From NCBI RefSeq assembly GCF_011764445.1, contig NZ_BLPG01000001.1, positions 4,402,001 through 4,466,000 of the forward strand: a stretch of DNA of 64,000 nucleotides. The letters are read 5' to 3'. Of this stretch, positions 17,520 to 25,619 are shown in pieces. Position 1 is the stretch's first letter, and each line of letters starts with the position of its first letter. The stretch comes from Phytohabitans rumicis. Lineage in GTDB: Bacteria > Actinomycetota > Actinomycetes > Mycobacteriales > Micromonosporaceae. The notes under the pieces were generated by a model. The model was not told where the DNA came from. It saw only the letters and a program-made list of their open reading frames with translations, and did no database searches. The position numbers and the translations under genes are program-made.

Positions 17520-18290
17520 TCACTCGACGGGCGCCAGCTGTGGGCGTTTCGGCGCGATGCCGTCGCCCGACGAGCGGCCGGTGAGCCGGCGCTTGATCCA
17601 CGGGGCGAGGTAGCGGCCGGCCCACCGCAGGTCGGCGGCGCGGGCGGCCAGCCACGGGGTCGGCTCCGGTCGCGGCGGGACGAGCAGCCACTCCTCGTCG
17701 CACCCGACGCCGAGGGCGGTCAGCACGTGCGCGGCCACCCGCTGGTGCCCGATCGCCGACAGGTGCAGGCGGTCGATGCTCCACATGCGCGGGTTGTGGA
17801 AGTCGGCGTCCTCGTTCAGGTTGACCAGGGTCGCGCCGCGCGCGGCGGCGGTCTCCTCCACCACCCGGTTGAGCGCCGACCCGCGGGGCAGGGTGATCCG
17901 CTGGCCGGGCAGCCGGGTTACCCACGCGTCGGAGAACCGGAAGACGATCACGTCGGCGCCCGCGTCGCGCAGCTTGCCGATGACCTTGTCGAAGCGGTTG
18001 ACCAGGTCCGGCAGGTCGACGTTGCGGCGCAGGATGTCGTTGCCGCCGGCCGCGAAGCTGATCAGGTCGGGGCGCATCTCCAGCGCCGCGGGCACCTGCT
18101 CGGCGACCACGCCGTCAAAGCGCCGCCCGCGGATCGCCAGGTTGGCGTACTGGAAGTCCGGGCCGGCCTCGGCGGCCAGCCGGGTCGCCACGAGATCCGC
18201 CCAACCCCGGTAGATGCCACCATCCGGGTACGGATCGTCCATCCCCTCGGTGAAGCTGTCCCCGACCGCTACGTAACTGCGCCACTCCAC
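17520..18290 (-). CDS. SGNH/GDSL hydrolase family protein
   Basis: A 256-residue SGNH esterase or lipase-type hydrolase. Block I holds the nucleophile Ser in VAVGDSFTEGMDDP near the N-terminus, block III is AAGGNDILR with the oxyanion Asn, and block V is IDRLHLSAIGHQ, supplying the Asp and His. No signal peptide is visible, so it is probably cytoplasmic. The C-terminal ~60 residues (PRPEPTPWLAARAADLRWAGRYLAPWIKRRLTGRS) are basic and amphipathic. The start is the GTG at 18290 (VEWRSYVAVGDS); the open frame further upstream is not protein-like. The family is broad, and the acyl substrate cannot be named. Confidence 0.88.
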   Translation of the reverse strand: MEWRSYVAVGDSFTEGMDDPYPDGGIYRGWADLVATRLAAEAGPDFQYANLAIRGRRFDGVVAEQVPAALEMRPDLISFAAGGNDILRRNVDLPDLVNRFDKVIGKLRDAGADVIVFRFSDAWVTRLPGQRITLPRGSALNRVVEETAAARGATLVNLNEDADFHNPRMWSIDRLHLSAIGHQRVAAHVLTALGVGCDEEWLLVPPRPEPTPWLAARAADLRWAGRYLAPWIKRRLTGRSSGDGIAPKRPQLAPVE

Positions 18291-18467
18291 GCCGACCAGT
18301 CTCGCATCAGAGTGGCGAAAACCGATGCCGTACGCGTAGTGATACCGCCTACGCTGCGCTGCTCCGGGCGGGCCTGAAGGACGCGTACTGGTTGACGGGC
18401 TGCGCGCCGCATGCGGCCGGACCGTAGCGCGGGTGTAGCCGCGCGACGGTGCGGGTATCGGACCGTC

Positions 18468-18842
18468 ATGGACACGCACACCGTTGCCGACGTCATGACC
18501 AAGCAGGTGGTCTACCTGCCGGCCCAGACCACTGTGGACGAGGTCGCGGAGGCCATGCGTAGCGCGGACATCGGCGACGTGGTCGTGACCGACGGCCCCG
18601 TGCTCGCCGGGATCGTCACCGATCGCGACATCGTCGTCCGTGCGATAGCCGTGCATCGGGACCCGGGGCGGACGGCCGTCGGCACGATCGCCAGCCGGGA
18701 CCTGGTGATGATCCAGCAGGACGCCCGGATCGAGGAGGCCGCCCGACTGATGCGCGAGCGGTCGGTGCGCAGGCTGCTCGTCTGCGACGCCGACCGGCAG
18801 CTCGTGGGCGTGGTCTCGCTGAGTGACCTCAACTATCGATAG
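18468..18842 (+). CDS. Tandem CBS domain protein
   Basis: A 124-residue protein consisting of two CBS motifs. The first runs over about residues 8-60 (VADVMTKQVVYLPAQTTVDEVAEAM...IVTDRDIVVRAIA) and the second over about 72-122 (IASRDLVMIQQDARIEEAARLMRERSVRRLLVCDADRQLVGVVSLSDL). Paired CBS motifs bind adenosyl ligands (AMP, ATP, SAM) and usually regulate a partner enzyme or channel. As a stand-alone protein its partner is unknown; similar stand-alone proteins are common in hypoxia or dormancy responses of actinobacteria. The ATG at 18468 starts directly at the first CBS motif. It is convergent with the YbaK gene, with a three-base gap. Confidence 0.88.
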   Translation: MDTHTVADVMTKQVVYLPAQTTVDEVAEAMRSADIGDVVVTDGPVLAGIVTDRDIVVRAIAVHRDPGRTAVGTIASRDLVMIQQDARIEEAARLMRERSVRRLLVCDADRQLVGVVSLSDLNYR

Positions 18843-18845
18843 TCG

Positions 18846-19405
18846 TTAGGTTTCACGTGCAACGGTATCGACGCTCTTTGCAAGTCCGTCGACCACCTGG
18901 GCACCCGGGAGGCCGCCGAGCGCCGGCCCGGGGAGCGCGATCTTGCTCTGTCGTACGCCGGAACCGATGATCACGTACGGCGTGCCGGCGACCCGGGCGT
19001 CGACCAGGATCGGCCAGCCCTCGGGCAGGCCGATCGGCGTGATCCCGCCGTACTCCATGCCGGTGAGCTCGACCGCCTCCGCCATCGGGGCGAAGCTGGC
19101 CTTGCGCACGTCGAGCATCCGCCGCACCACGCCATTCACGTCCGCGCGGGTGGTGGCCAGGATGACGCACGCCGCGTAGCGGGTCACGCCCTCGCGCTTG
19201 CCGGACACCACCACACAGTTGGCCGACACGTCCAGGCCCACCTCGTACGCCTCGCAGAACGCGGCGGTATCGGCCAGCGTCGGGTCGATCGGCGCGACCA
19301 GCACCTCGTCGGCACCCTCCCCCACGCATCGAGGGCGGCTACGGTGGGCACGGCCAGCAGGTCGGGGCGGGTCCGTGCCGGCTCGGTCTTCAGGATCCCA
19401 ATCAC
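18846..19405 (-). CDS. YbaK/EbsC-type aminoacyl-tRNA deacylase, one frameshift
   Basis: About 186 residues after joining two frames. The YbaK/ProX editing fold hydrolyses mischarged aminoacyl-tRNA (for example Cys-tRNA-Pro). Landmarks are ADEVLVAPIDPTLADTAAFCEAYEVGLDVSANCVVV, ACVILATTRADVNGVVRRML and the signature GMEYGGITPIGLPEGWPILVDARV near the end. The GTG start at 19405 overlaps the TGA of the upstream NmrA-like gene (GTGA), giving MIGILKTEPARTRPDLLAVP. The frame breaks at the C5 run 19319-19323; one extra base restores ...LDAWGEGADEVLVAP. The end of the gene contains a near-parS sequence. Confidence 0.8.
18850..18863. promoter_or_regulatory. parS-like site, one mismatch
   Basis: GTTTCACGTGCAAC differs by one base from the parS 14-mer GTTTCACGTGAAAC found four times near parAB. 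It lies in the last codons of the ybaK-type gene (VARET). ParB tolerates some single changes, so this may be a weak centromere site about 20 kb from the cluster. Confidence 0.5.
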
Positions 19406-20181
19406 GCCTGCGATCGTCGCATTGGCTCGTACCGCTCGGCGAGGTACTCCCGCCAGGTCCGCGTGCCGGTGGGGACGGCGTCCGTGGTGAGCGCGCCGGC
19501 CCGCATGGCGCGCACCGTCGCCCCGGGTAGTCGCAGGCGCAGGACCGGGCGCCGCTTGCCACGGGCGCGCAGCCACGGCTCGACGATCTCGGCGAAGGTC
19601 AGCACCTCCGGCCCGCCGTACTCCTCGATGGCCCGGCTCGGACCGGCGGCGAGCATGCCGGCGATCCGATCCGCGACGTCGCGCGGGTCCACGAGCTGCA
19701 TCTTGACCTCCGGATCCCCCAGGAGTACGCCCAGCGTGCTCGCCATCGGCAGGAGCCGCTCGTCGAGCAGTTGTGGGAACTGGGTGGCCCGCAGGATCGT
19801 CCACGGCACCGGGCCGCTCCGCACCACCTGCTCCGCGGCCAGCTTGTGCTTGTAGTAGCCGAACGGCACCCGGTCGATGCCGACGATCGAGACGTACACG
19901 ACGTGCCGTACCCCGGCCTGTGCCGCGGCCGTGACGAGCCGGCGCGTGCCGGCGACGTCGACCGCTGCGGCCTTGCGGTATTGCCTGGTCGCGGACGCGA
20001 GGTGGACGACGGCGTCCAGGCCGGCGACCGCCTCGGCCAGCCCTTCGCCGGTCGCCAGATCGAGCATGACCCAGTCACCGCCCTTTCTGCTTGTCCCCCG
20101 AAGCTGGTGGCCGTCCTGCGTCAATCGGGGTACCACTGCCGTGCCGAGCACACCGGTCGCCCCCGTTACGAGAACCTTCAT
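19402..20181 (-). CDS. NAD(P)-binding NmrA/SDR-like protein
   Basis: A 259-residue atypical short-chain dehydrogenase. The dinucleotide motif GATGVLG is at residues 7-13 (MKVLVTGATGVLGTAVV), followed by LDLATGEGLAEAVAGLDAVVHLAS and the active-region YYKHKLAAEQVV, in which a Tyr-x-x-x-Lys is present. The C-terminal half resembles NmrA-like sugar epimerase or quinone-responsive proteins (PWTILRATQFPQLLDERLLP, GGPEVLTFAEIVEPWLRARG). It is co-oriented and overlaps by four bases with the YbaK gene downstream. It is divergent from the hydrolase-TetR operon, with the 60-base gap carrying a strong operator. Confidence 0.85.
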   Translation of the reverse strand: MKVLVTGATGVLGTAVVPRLTQDGHQLRGTSRKGGDWVMLDLATGEGLAEAVAGLDAVVHLASATRQYRKAAAVDVAGTRRLVTAAAQAGVRHVVYVSIVGIDRVPFGYYKHKLAAEQVVRSGPVPWTILRATQFPQLLDERLLPMASTLGVLLGDPEVKMQLVDPRDVADRIAGMLAAGPSRAIEEYGGPEVLTFAEIVEPWLRARGKRRPVLRLRLPGATVRAMRAGALTTDAVPTGTRTWREYLAERYEPMRRSQA

Positions 20182-20205
20182 GGGGTACGGACGAAGCAGC
20201 GGCTC

Positions 20206-20241
20206 TTGACGTGACTAGCTAATGCTGTTAGCTTTTTAGCT
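20206..20241 (+). promoter_or_regulatory. Promoter of the hydrolase-tetR operon, predicted leaderless
   Basis: TTGACG (20206-20211), a 17-base spacer and TAGCTT (20229-20234). A start seven bases past the -10 falls at about 20241, at the ATG of the hydrolase (20242). There is no Shine-Dalgarno sequence before that ATG, so the mRNA is probably leaderless. Confidence 0.65.
20217..20233. promoter_or_regulatory. TetR operator (17-bp palindrome)
   Basis: AGCTAA-TGCTG-TTAGCT: perfect six-base arms with a five-base centre, overlapping the predicted -10. A further TAGCTA at 20237-20242 extends it. It is the likely site of the TetR protein encoded at 21041-21649. Confidence 0.65.
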
Positions 20242-21048
20242 ATGACTACTAGCTACCTGGATCGCGGCGAGGGTCGCATCGCGTACGACGTGCAGGGCGA
20301 AGGCCCGCTGGTGGTGTGCGTGCCCGGCATGGGTGACCTGCGGTCGAACTACCGTTTCACCGTCCCGGCGCTGGTAGCGGCCGGCTACCGCGTCGCCACC
20401 ATGGACCTGCGCGGGCACGGCGACAGCGACGACGGCTTCGGCGCGTACGACGACGTCGCGCTCGCGTCCGACATCCTCGCGCTGATCGCGCACCTCGGCG
20501 GCCCGGCGCTCGTACTGGGCAACTCGATGGGCGCCGGCGCGGCCGTCATCGCCGCGAGCGACGACCCCGCCGCCGTGGCCGGGCTCGGCCTGCTCGGCCC
20601 GTTCGTGCGCAACCCCAAGGTGAACCCGCTCCTGCTGCTCGTCATGCGGGTGATGCTGGTGAAGCCGTGGGGCCCGGCCGCGTGGAAGGCGTACTACAAG
20701 ACGCTCTACCCGGGCCGCCGCCCCGCCGACCTGGCCGCGCACGTGGACCGCGTCGCAGGGAGCCTGGCGCGGGGCGGCCACTGGCGCTCGTTCGTGCGGA
20801 CCACCCGGACCAGCCACGCGCCGGCTGAGGCCCGGCTGGACGGCGTACGGTCGCCGGCGATCGTGGTCATGGGCGAGAAGGACCCCGACTTTCCCGACCC
20901 GGCGGCCGAGGCGCGCTTCGCCGGCGAACGCCTGAGCGGCGAGGTCGTGCTGGTGCCCGACTCCGGCCACTACCCCATGGCAGACTCACCAGACGTGGTC
21001 AACCCCGCACTGATCGCCTTCGCCGGCAAGGTATTCGACCGTGCCTAG
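20242..21048 (+). CDS. Alpha/beta hydrolase
   Basis: A 268-residue alpha/beta-hydrolase. The oxyanion strand is VVCVPGMGDLRSNYRF, the nucleophile elbow is LVLGNSMGAGAA with Ser, a candidate acid lies in IVVMGEKDPDF, and the catalytic His is in VLVPDSGHYPMADSPD. The cap region between is hydrophobic (NPLLLLVMRVMLVKPWG). No signal peptide. The ATG at 20242 is chosen because the promoter is placed for a leaderless start exactly there. The 3' end overlaps the start of the TetR gene by eight bases, so the two form one operon. The substrate is unknown; esters or lactones are typical. Confidence 0.9.
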   Translation: MTTSYLDRGEGRIAYDVQGEGPLVVCVPGMGDLRSNYRFTVPALVAAGYRVATMDLRGHGDSDDGFGAYDDVALASDILALIAHLGGPALVLGNSMGAGAAVIAASDDPAAVAGLGLLGPFVRNPKVNPLLLLVMRVMLVKPWGPAAWKAYYKTLYPGRRPADLAAHVDRVAGSLARGGHWRSFVRTTRTSHAPAEARLDGVRSPAIVVMGEKDPDFPDPAAEARFAGERLSGEVVLVPDSGHYPMADSPDVVNPALIAFAGKVFDRA

Positions 21049-21649
21049 GGCCGGCCTGACACCCACCATCGTGGTGGAAGAGGCGGCCAAGCTCGCCGAC
21101 GAGGTCGGCCTGGAACGCCTCACCCTCGCCGCCGTCGCGCAGAAGCTGGGCGTCGCGCTGCCCAGCCTGTACAAGCACATCCGGGGACTGGGCGCACTCC
21201 AGCAGAGCCTCGCCGTACGCGCCCTCACCGAGATCACGGCGGCCCTGTCCGCCGCCGCGATCGGCCGTTCCGGACGGCAGGCCCTGGTCGCGATGGCCAC
21301 CGCCTACCGGTCGTACGCCCACGCCCATCCCGGCCGGTACGCGGCGACCCTGCGCGCGGCCGACCCGAACGACCCCGACCACGTCGCGGCCGGCGAAGCC
21401 GCGGTGGGCGTCATCTACGCGGTGCTCGCCGGGTACGGGCTGACCGGCCCGGCCGCGATAGACGCGACCCGGTGCCTGCGCAGCGCGCTGCACGGATTCG
21501 TGGCGCTGGAGGCGGCCGGCGGGTTCGGGCTTCCCCAAGACGTCGACCGCTCGTACGACCGCCTGGTGGGCGCCCTGGACAACGCCTTCACCACCTGGCC
21601 GTCGGATCCCCCGCCCCTCGTCGATCAAGGGCGAACGGCCGTGCTTTGA
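21041..21649 (+). CDS. TetR family regulator (WHG-type C-terminal domain)
   Basis: A 202-residue TetR regulator beginning at the GTG at 21041 inside the end of the hydrolase gene. The helix-turn-helix is IVVEEAAKLADEVGLERLTLAAVAQKLGVALPSLYKHIRGLGAL. The C-terminal domain resembles the WHG type (YRSYAHAHPGRYAAT...CLRSALHGFVALEAAGGFGLP). The last residues (LVDQGRTAVL) and the stop come from a palindromic repeat (21619-21683), so the ancestral C-terminus was probably different. It is likely autoregulatory through the operator at 20217-20233. Confidence 0.88.
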   Translation: MPRAGLTPTIVVEEAAKLADEVGLERLTLAAVAQKLGVALPSLYKHIRGLGALQQSLAVRALTEITAALSAAAIGRSGRQALVAMATAYRSYAHAHPGRYAATLRAADPNDPDHVAAGEAAVGVIYAVLAGYGLTGPAAIDATRCLRSALHGFVALEAAGGFGLPQDVDRSYDRLVGALDNAFTTWPSDPPPLVDQGRTAVL

Positions 21650-21683
21650 TCTCCGATCCACGACCGTTCGCCCTTGATCGACG
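21619..21683. repeat. Palindromic repeat family A, copy 3, inside the tetR 3' end
   Basis: A 65-base palindrome with arms CGTCGATCAAGGGCGAACGG.../...CCGTTCGCCCTTGATCGACG and centre TTTGATCTCCGATCC. Compared with copy 1, CATATG in the left arm is CGAACG here and the right arm changes to match (CGTATG to CGTTCG), so pairing is conserved. The tetR stop codon lies in its loop. Confidence 0.8.
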
Positions 21684-21741
21684 AAAAGGGGCGAGACGAG
21701 CCACGACGGGGTGTCTTATGTGGGCGATGCTCGGGGGGTGG

Positions 21742-21814
21742 TGGAGCCGAGGGGACTTGAACCCCTAACCCCTGCCTTGCAAAGGCAGTGCTCTGCCAGT
21801 TGAGCTACGGCCCC
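21742..21814 (-). tRNA. tRNA-Ala (anticodon TGC)
   Basis: A 73-base cloverleaf on the minus strand. The acceptor GGGGCCG pairs with CGGCTCC (one G-U), the anticodon loop is CTTTGCAAG, and the T-arm is GGGGTTCAAGTCCCC. Discriminator A is present; CCA is not encoded. It is the usual partner of tRNA-Ile downstream of gyrA in actinobacteria. Confidence 0.95.
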
Positions 21815-21842
21815 GCTGGCGGCGGAGCCGCCGTCGGATTGG

Positions 21843-21971
21843 CTACCGAAGGTCGGGCGCGGTCGTGGCCTCGTGCCACAGCGCGCGCTCGTCGTTGGAT
21901 TCCTTGACCTTCTTGGCGATCAGGGCGGCCGCACCGATCACGCCGGCGATGATAAGGATCTTCTTCCACAT
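21843..21971 (-). CDS. DLW-39 family small protein
   Basis: A 42-residue protein. The N-terminal half is a hydrophobic helix (MWKKILIIAGVIGAAALIAKK) followed by KVKESNDERALWHEATTAPDLR. Length, layout and position between tRNA-Ile and tRNA-Ala downstream of gyrA match the conserved actinobacterial DLW-39 small membrane protein family, whose function is unknown; this copy ends in DLR rather than DLW. The ATG at 21971 begins one base after the discriminator base of tRNA-Ile, so there is no room for a 5' leader except the tRNA itself. An internal GTG at codon 11 would cut the helix and is less likely. Confidence 0.85.
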   Translation of the reverse strand: MWKKILIIAGVIGAAALIAKKVKESNDERALWHEATTAPDLR

Positions 21972-21972
21972 G

Positions 21973-22046
21973 TGGGGCTAGATGGAATCGAACCATCGAC
22001 CTCAGAGTTATCAGCTCTGCGCTCTAACCGACTGAGCTATAGCCCC
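21973..22046 (-). tRNA. tRNA-Ile (anticodon GAT)
   Basis: A 74-base cloverleaf on the minus strand. The acceptor GGGGCTA pairs perfectly with TAGCCCC, the anticodon loop is CTGATAACT, and the T-arm is TGGTTCGATTCCA. CCA is not encoded; the base after the discriminator is C, followed immediately by the ATG of the DLW-39 gene. Confidence 0.95.
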
Positions 22047-22132
22047 CCGTGCGACCGGGCAAGGTTACCGTACGCGGGAAGCTACTCCCAAGTCGGGGCG
22101 CCCGGCGTGGCGGACGCCCCGAGGGATGCGCG

Positions 22133-23011
22133 TCAGTCCCGCTCGGCCAGCGTGAGCTCGACGCCGCCGACCAAGTCGGCGCAGACGTTGTAGATGAACG
22201 CGCCGAGGGTGGCGAGGGCCGTGAAGAGCACCACGTTGACCGCCCCGATCAGGGCCGAGGTGCCGATGACGCCCTTGGCGGTGATCCGGAAGGTGCTCGC
22301 GGTCTCGCCGCCGCCGGCGTTGACCAGGTCGGCCAGGCTGCTGTTGACGCTCTCGAACACGCCCATGGCGTCGAGCGCCAGGTAGAGCACCGAGGTGGCG
22401 ACAATCACCACGATGAAGAGCACCAGCGACACCGCGAACGAGAACTTCATCACGGACCACGGGTCGATGCGCTTGACGTTGAGCTTGGCTCGCCGCGGCC
22501 CGCGCGACGCAGCCGATGCCACGGTGCTCCGCGCTGTCCGGACCGCCTCGCCGACCCGGGCCGCGCCCACCGCGGCCGCGCCTACGCCGACGGTACGCAC
22601 CGAGGCGCCCCCTGCGGCGACCCGGCCGGTCCCCGTGGCGGCTCCTGGCCTACCGGCGGCTCCCGGCGGCATGGCCGGCGCGGGCGCTGCCGCCGGCGGC
22701 CCCGGTGTCACCACGGCCGTTGCCCCGACGGGCGGCGCGCTGACGGGCGCCTTTCCGGACACCACCGGTGCGGTGGCGGCCGCCGCTGGCGGTGCCGCTC
22801 CGTCCGGCGTGGGCCCGCCCGCCGGCGCCTGATCGGGCGGCGGCGGCATGCCGGGAGCCCGAGTGAACTTCGGGGACGGCGTATCGGCGGGGACTGCCGC
22901 CCGGCCCACAACCGCGCGGCCGGTCGCCGGTGTGCCGCTCGCGGCGGCCTCCTCTTCGACCGGGTTGGTCGAGGTCCCCGCAGCCCCCGACTTCGCCTGT
23001 GTCTCCGTCAT
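22133..23011 (-). CDS. DUF3566 membrane protein downstream of gyrA
   Basis: A 292-residue protein. The first ~170 residues are Pro/Ala/Gly-rich and disordered, cytoplasmic by the basic residues that precede the membrane. The DUF3566 domain follows: AKLNVKRIDPWSVMKFSFAVSLVLFIVVIVATSVLYLAL (first helix), an external loop with a possible amphipathic helix, and a second helix IGAVNVVLFTALATLGAFIYNV, ending ELTLAERD. This family sits after gyrA in many actinobacteria (the Rv0007 position in M. tuberculosis) and its role is not established. The ATG at 23011 lies three bases past the gyrA stop, so the genes are probably co-transcribed. Confidence 0.88.
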   Translation of the reverse strand: MTETQAKSGAAGTSTNPVEEEAAASGTPATGRAVVGRAAVPADTPSPKFTRAPGMPPPPDQAPAGGPTPDGAAPPAAAATAPVVSGKAPVSAPPVGATAVVTPGPPAAAPAPAMPPGAAGRPGAATGTGRVAAGGASVRTVGVGAAAVGAARVGEAVRTARSTVASAASRGPRRAKLNVKRIDPWSVMKFSFAVSLVLFIVVIVATSVLYLALDAMGVFESVNSSLADLVNAGGGETASTFRITAKGVIGTSALIGAVNVVLFTALATLGAFIYNVCADLVGGVELTLAERD

Positions 23012-23014
23012 CAA

Positions 23015-25528
23015 CTAGTCCTGTTCGTCAGGCTCGTCGGCATTGCGAGCAATGGCCACGATGGTTACACCGTCTGGCAGGTCCATCAACTTGACCCCCA
23101 TTGTGTTCCGATCGCGAGTGCGGCGTACAGGCTTCACCGGAGTCCGGATAACTCCACCGTTGCTTGTGATAGCGAACAGCTCGTCGTCCGGGTTGATGAC
23201 GACCGCGCCGACCAGTGCACCACGGCGCTCGGTGATCTTCGCAGTCAACACGCCCTTGCCGCCCCGCCCCTGCGTTGGGTACTCCTCGATGGGCGTCCGC
23301 TTGGCGTATCCGCCGTTGGTCGCCACCAGGACATCCATACCCTCGCGCACGACTTCCATGGCTAGCAGTTCGTCGTCCTCGCTGAACCGCATGCCGATCA
23401 CGCCGGAGGTGGCCCGACCCATCGGGCGCAGCGCATCGTCGGTGGCGTTGAACCGGATGGCTTGGGCGTGCTTGGACACCAGCAGCAGATCGTCCTGCGG
23501 ACCGGCGAGCGCGGCGCCGACCAGCTCGTCCTCGTCTCGCAGGTTGATGGCGATGATGCCACCGCTGCGGTTTGAGTCGAACTCCTCCAGCCGGGTCTTC
23601 TTCACCAGACCATTCTTAGTGGCCAGCACAAGGTACGGAGCCACGTCGTAACCCGAGATCACGATAACTTGCGCGATGTGCTCCTCGGGCTGGAACGCGA
23701 GCAGGTTCGCCACGTGCTGGCCCTTGGCAATGCGGCTCGCCTCGGGCAGCTCGTACGCCTTGGCGCGGTAGACCCGGCCCTTGTTCGTGAAGAACAGGAT
23801 CCACGAGTGCGTGGACGTGACGAAGAAGTGGCTGACGATGTCGTCCTGCCGCAGCGTCGCCCCGCTCACACCCTTGCCGCCCCGCCGCTGCGAGCGGTAG
23901 AGGTCGACCTTGGTGCGCTTGGCGTACCCGGTGCGGGTGATCGTGACGACCACGTCCTCGCGCGCGATGAGGTCTTCCATGGAGACCTCGCCGTCGAAGG
24001 GCACGATCTTCGTACGCCGGTCGTCGCCCCACTTGGCGACGATCTCCGCGAGCTCCTCGGAGACGATCTTCCGCTGGCGCGCCGGCTTTGCCAGGATGTC
24101 CTTGAGGTCGGCGATCTCCACCTCGATCTTGGCGAGCTCGTCGATGATCTTCTGGCGCTCCAGGGCGGCCAGGCGGCGCAGCTGCATGTCCAGGATCGCG
24201 GTGGCCTGGATCTCGTCGATGTCCAGCAGCTGGATCAGGCCCGTCCGGGCCTCCTCGACCGTCGGCGAGCGCCGGATCAGAGCGATCACGTCGTCGAGCG
24301 CGTCGAGCGCCTTGACCAGGCCGCGCAGGATGTGCGCCCGCTCCTCGGCCTTGCGCAGCCGGAACGCCGTACGCCGGTAGATGACCTGGATCTGGTGCTC
24401 GACGTAGTAGCGGATGAACTGGGCCAGGTTGAGCGTGCGCGGCACGCCGTCGACCAGCGCCAGCATGTTGGCGCCGAACGTCTCCTGCAGTTGCGTGTGC
24501 TTGTACAGGTTGTTGAGCACGACCTTGGCCACCGCGTCGCGCTTGAGCACGATCACGATCCGCATGCCGGTACGGCCGGAGGACTCGTCGCGGATGTCCG
24601 CGATGCCGGCGAGCTTGCCCTCCTTGACCAGCTCGGCGATCCGCTCGGCCAGGTTGTCCGGGTTGACCTGGTACGGCAGTTCGGTGACGACGAGGCAGGC
24701 GCGCCCCTTCTTGTCCTCCTCGACCTCGACCACCGCGCGCATCCGGATGGAGCCGCGACCGGTCCGGTACGCGTCCTGGATCGCGGCCATGCCGACGATC
24801 AGGCCGTACGTCGGGAAGTCCGGGCCCTTGACGATCTGGATCAGCTCGTCGAGCGTGGTGGCCTCGTCGGCCTCCGGGTGCTCCAGGCACCACTGCACGG
24901 CGGCCGCGATCTCGCGCAGGTTGTGCGGCGGGATCTTGGTGGCCATGCCGACCGCGATGCCCTCGGAACCGTTGATCAGCAGGTTGGGGATCCGCGACGG
25001 CAGGATCGTGGGCTCCTTGGCCCGGCCGTCGTAGTTGTCCTGCATGTCGACGGTGTCTTCGTCGATGTCCCGCAGCATCTCCATCGCCAGCGGGTCGAGC
25101 TTGCACTCGGTGTACCGCATGGCGGCGGCCGGGTCGTTGCCCGGCGAGCCGAAGTTGCCGTTGCCGTCGACCAGCGGATAGCGCAGCGACCAGGGCTGCG
25201 CCATCCGGACCAGCGCGTCGTAGATGGCCGAGTCACCGTGCGGGTGGAACTGGCCCATGACGTCGCCGACGACGCGGGAGCACTTGACGTAGCCGCGGTC
25301 CGGCCGGTAGCCGGAGTCGTACATGGCGTACAGGATCTTGCGGTGCACCGGCTTGAGACCGTCGCGTACGTCTGGCAGCGCCCGTCCGACGATCACGCTC
25401 ATCGCGTAGTCGAGGTAGGAGCGCTGCATCTCCACCTCGAGGCCGACCGGTTCGATCCGGAGGCGCTGGCCGCCCTCGCCCGCGTCGATCGAGTCTTCCG
25501 GCTCGTTGTCGAATGGCGTGTCCGTCAC
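23015..25528 (-). CDS. gyrA: DNA gyrase subunit A
   Basis: An 837-residue GyrA, the DNA-cleaving subunit of the A2B2 gyrase that introduces negative supercoils. The catalytic Tyr is in [11 protein letters not shown]. The quinolone region reads [19 protein letters not shown], with the drug-sensitive Ser and Asp present. The C-terminal beta-pinwheel shows repeated blade motifs ([37 protein letters not shown]), including the GyrA-box-like QGRGGKGV. It ends [11 protein letters not shown]. It is 91 bases downstream of gyrB, with three DnaA-box-like sites in that gap. Confidence 0.98.
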   Translation of the reverse strand: MTDTPFDNEPEDSIDAGEGGQRLRIEPVGLEVEMQRSYLDYAMSVIVGRALPDVRDGLKPVHRKILYAMYDSGYRPDRGYVKCSRVVGDVMGQFHPHGDSAIYDALVRMAQPWSLRYPLVDGNGNFGSPGNDPAAAMRYTECKLDPLAMEMLRDIDEDTVDMQDNYDGRAKEPTILPSRIPNLLINGSEGIAVGMATKIPPHNLREIAAAVQWCLEHPEADEATTLDELIQIVKGPDFPTYGLIVGMAAIQDAYRTGRGSIRMRAVVEVEEDKKGRACLVVTELPYQVNPDNLAERIAELVKEGKLAGIADIRDESSGRTGMRIVIVLKRDAVAKVVLNNLYKHTQLQETFGANMLALVDGVPRTLNLAQFIRYYVEHQIQVIYRRTAFRLRKAEERAHILRGLVKALDALDDVIALIRRSPTVEEARTGLIQLLDIDEIQATAILDMQLRRLAALERQKIIDELAKIEVEIADLKDILAKPARQRKIVSEELAEIVAKWGDDRRTKIVPFDGEVSMEDLIAREDVVVTITRTGYAKRTKVDLYRSQRRGGKGVSGATLRQDDIVSHFFVTSTHSWILFFTNKGRVYRAKAYELPEASRIAKGQHVANLLAFQPEEHIAQVIVISGYDVAPYLVLATKNGLVKKTRLEEFDSNRSGGIIAINLRDEDELVGAALAGPQDDLLLVSKHAQAIRFNATDDALRPMGRATSGVIGMRFSEDDELLAMEVVREGMDVLVATNGGYAKRTPIEEYPTQGRGGKGVLTAKITERRGALVGAVVINPDDELFAITSNGGVIRTPVKPVRRTRDRNTMGVKLMDLPDGVTIVAIARNADEPDEQD

Positions 25529-25565
25529 AATGAAACCCTTATCAGACTAAAAGCCGCATACTGCC

Positions 25566-25605
25566 TGTGGATAACGGCTGTGGAAACTGCAAAAGCTGTG
25601 GATAA
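25566..25605. promoter_or_regulatory. DnaA-box cluster between gyrB and gyrA
   Basis: On the minus strand TTATCCACA occurs perfectly at 25566-25574 and 25597-25605, with a weaker TTTCCACA-type site at 25579-25587. All three point the same way and lie within 65 bases of the gyrA start. Confidence 0.7.
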
Positions 25606-25619
25606 CGAGGGTGTCCGCG

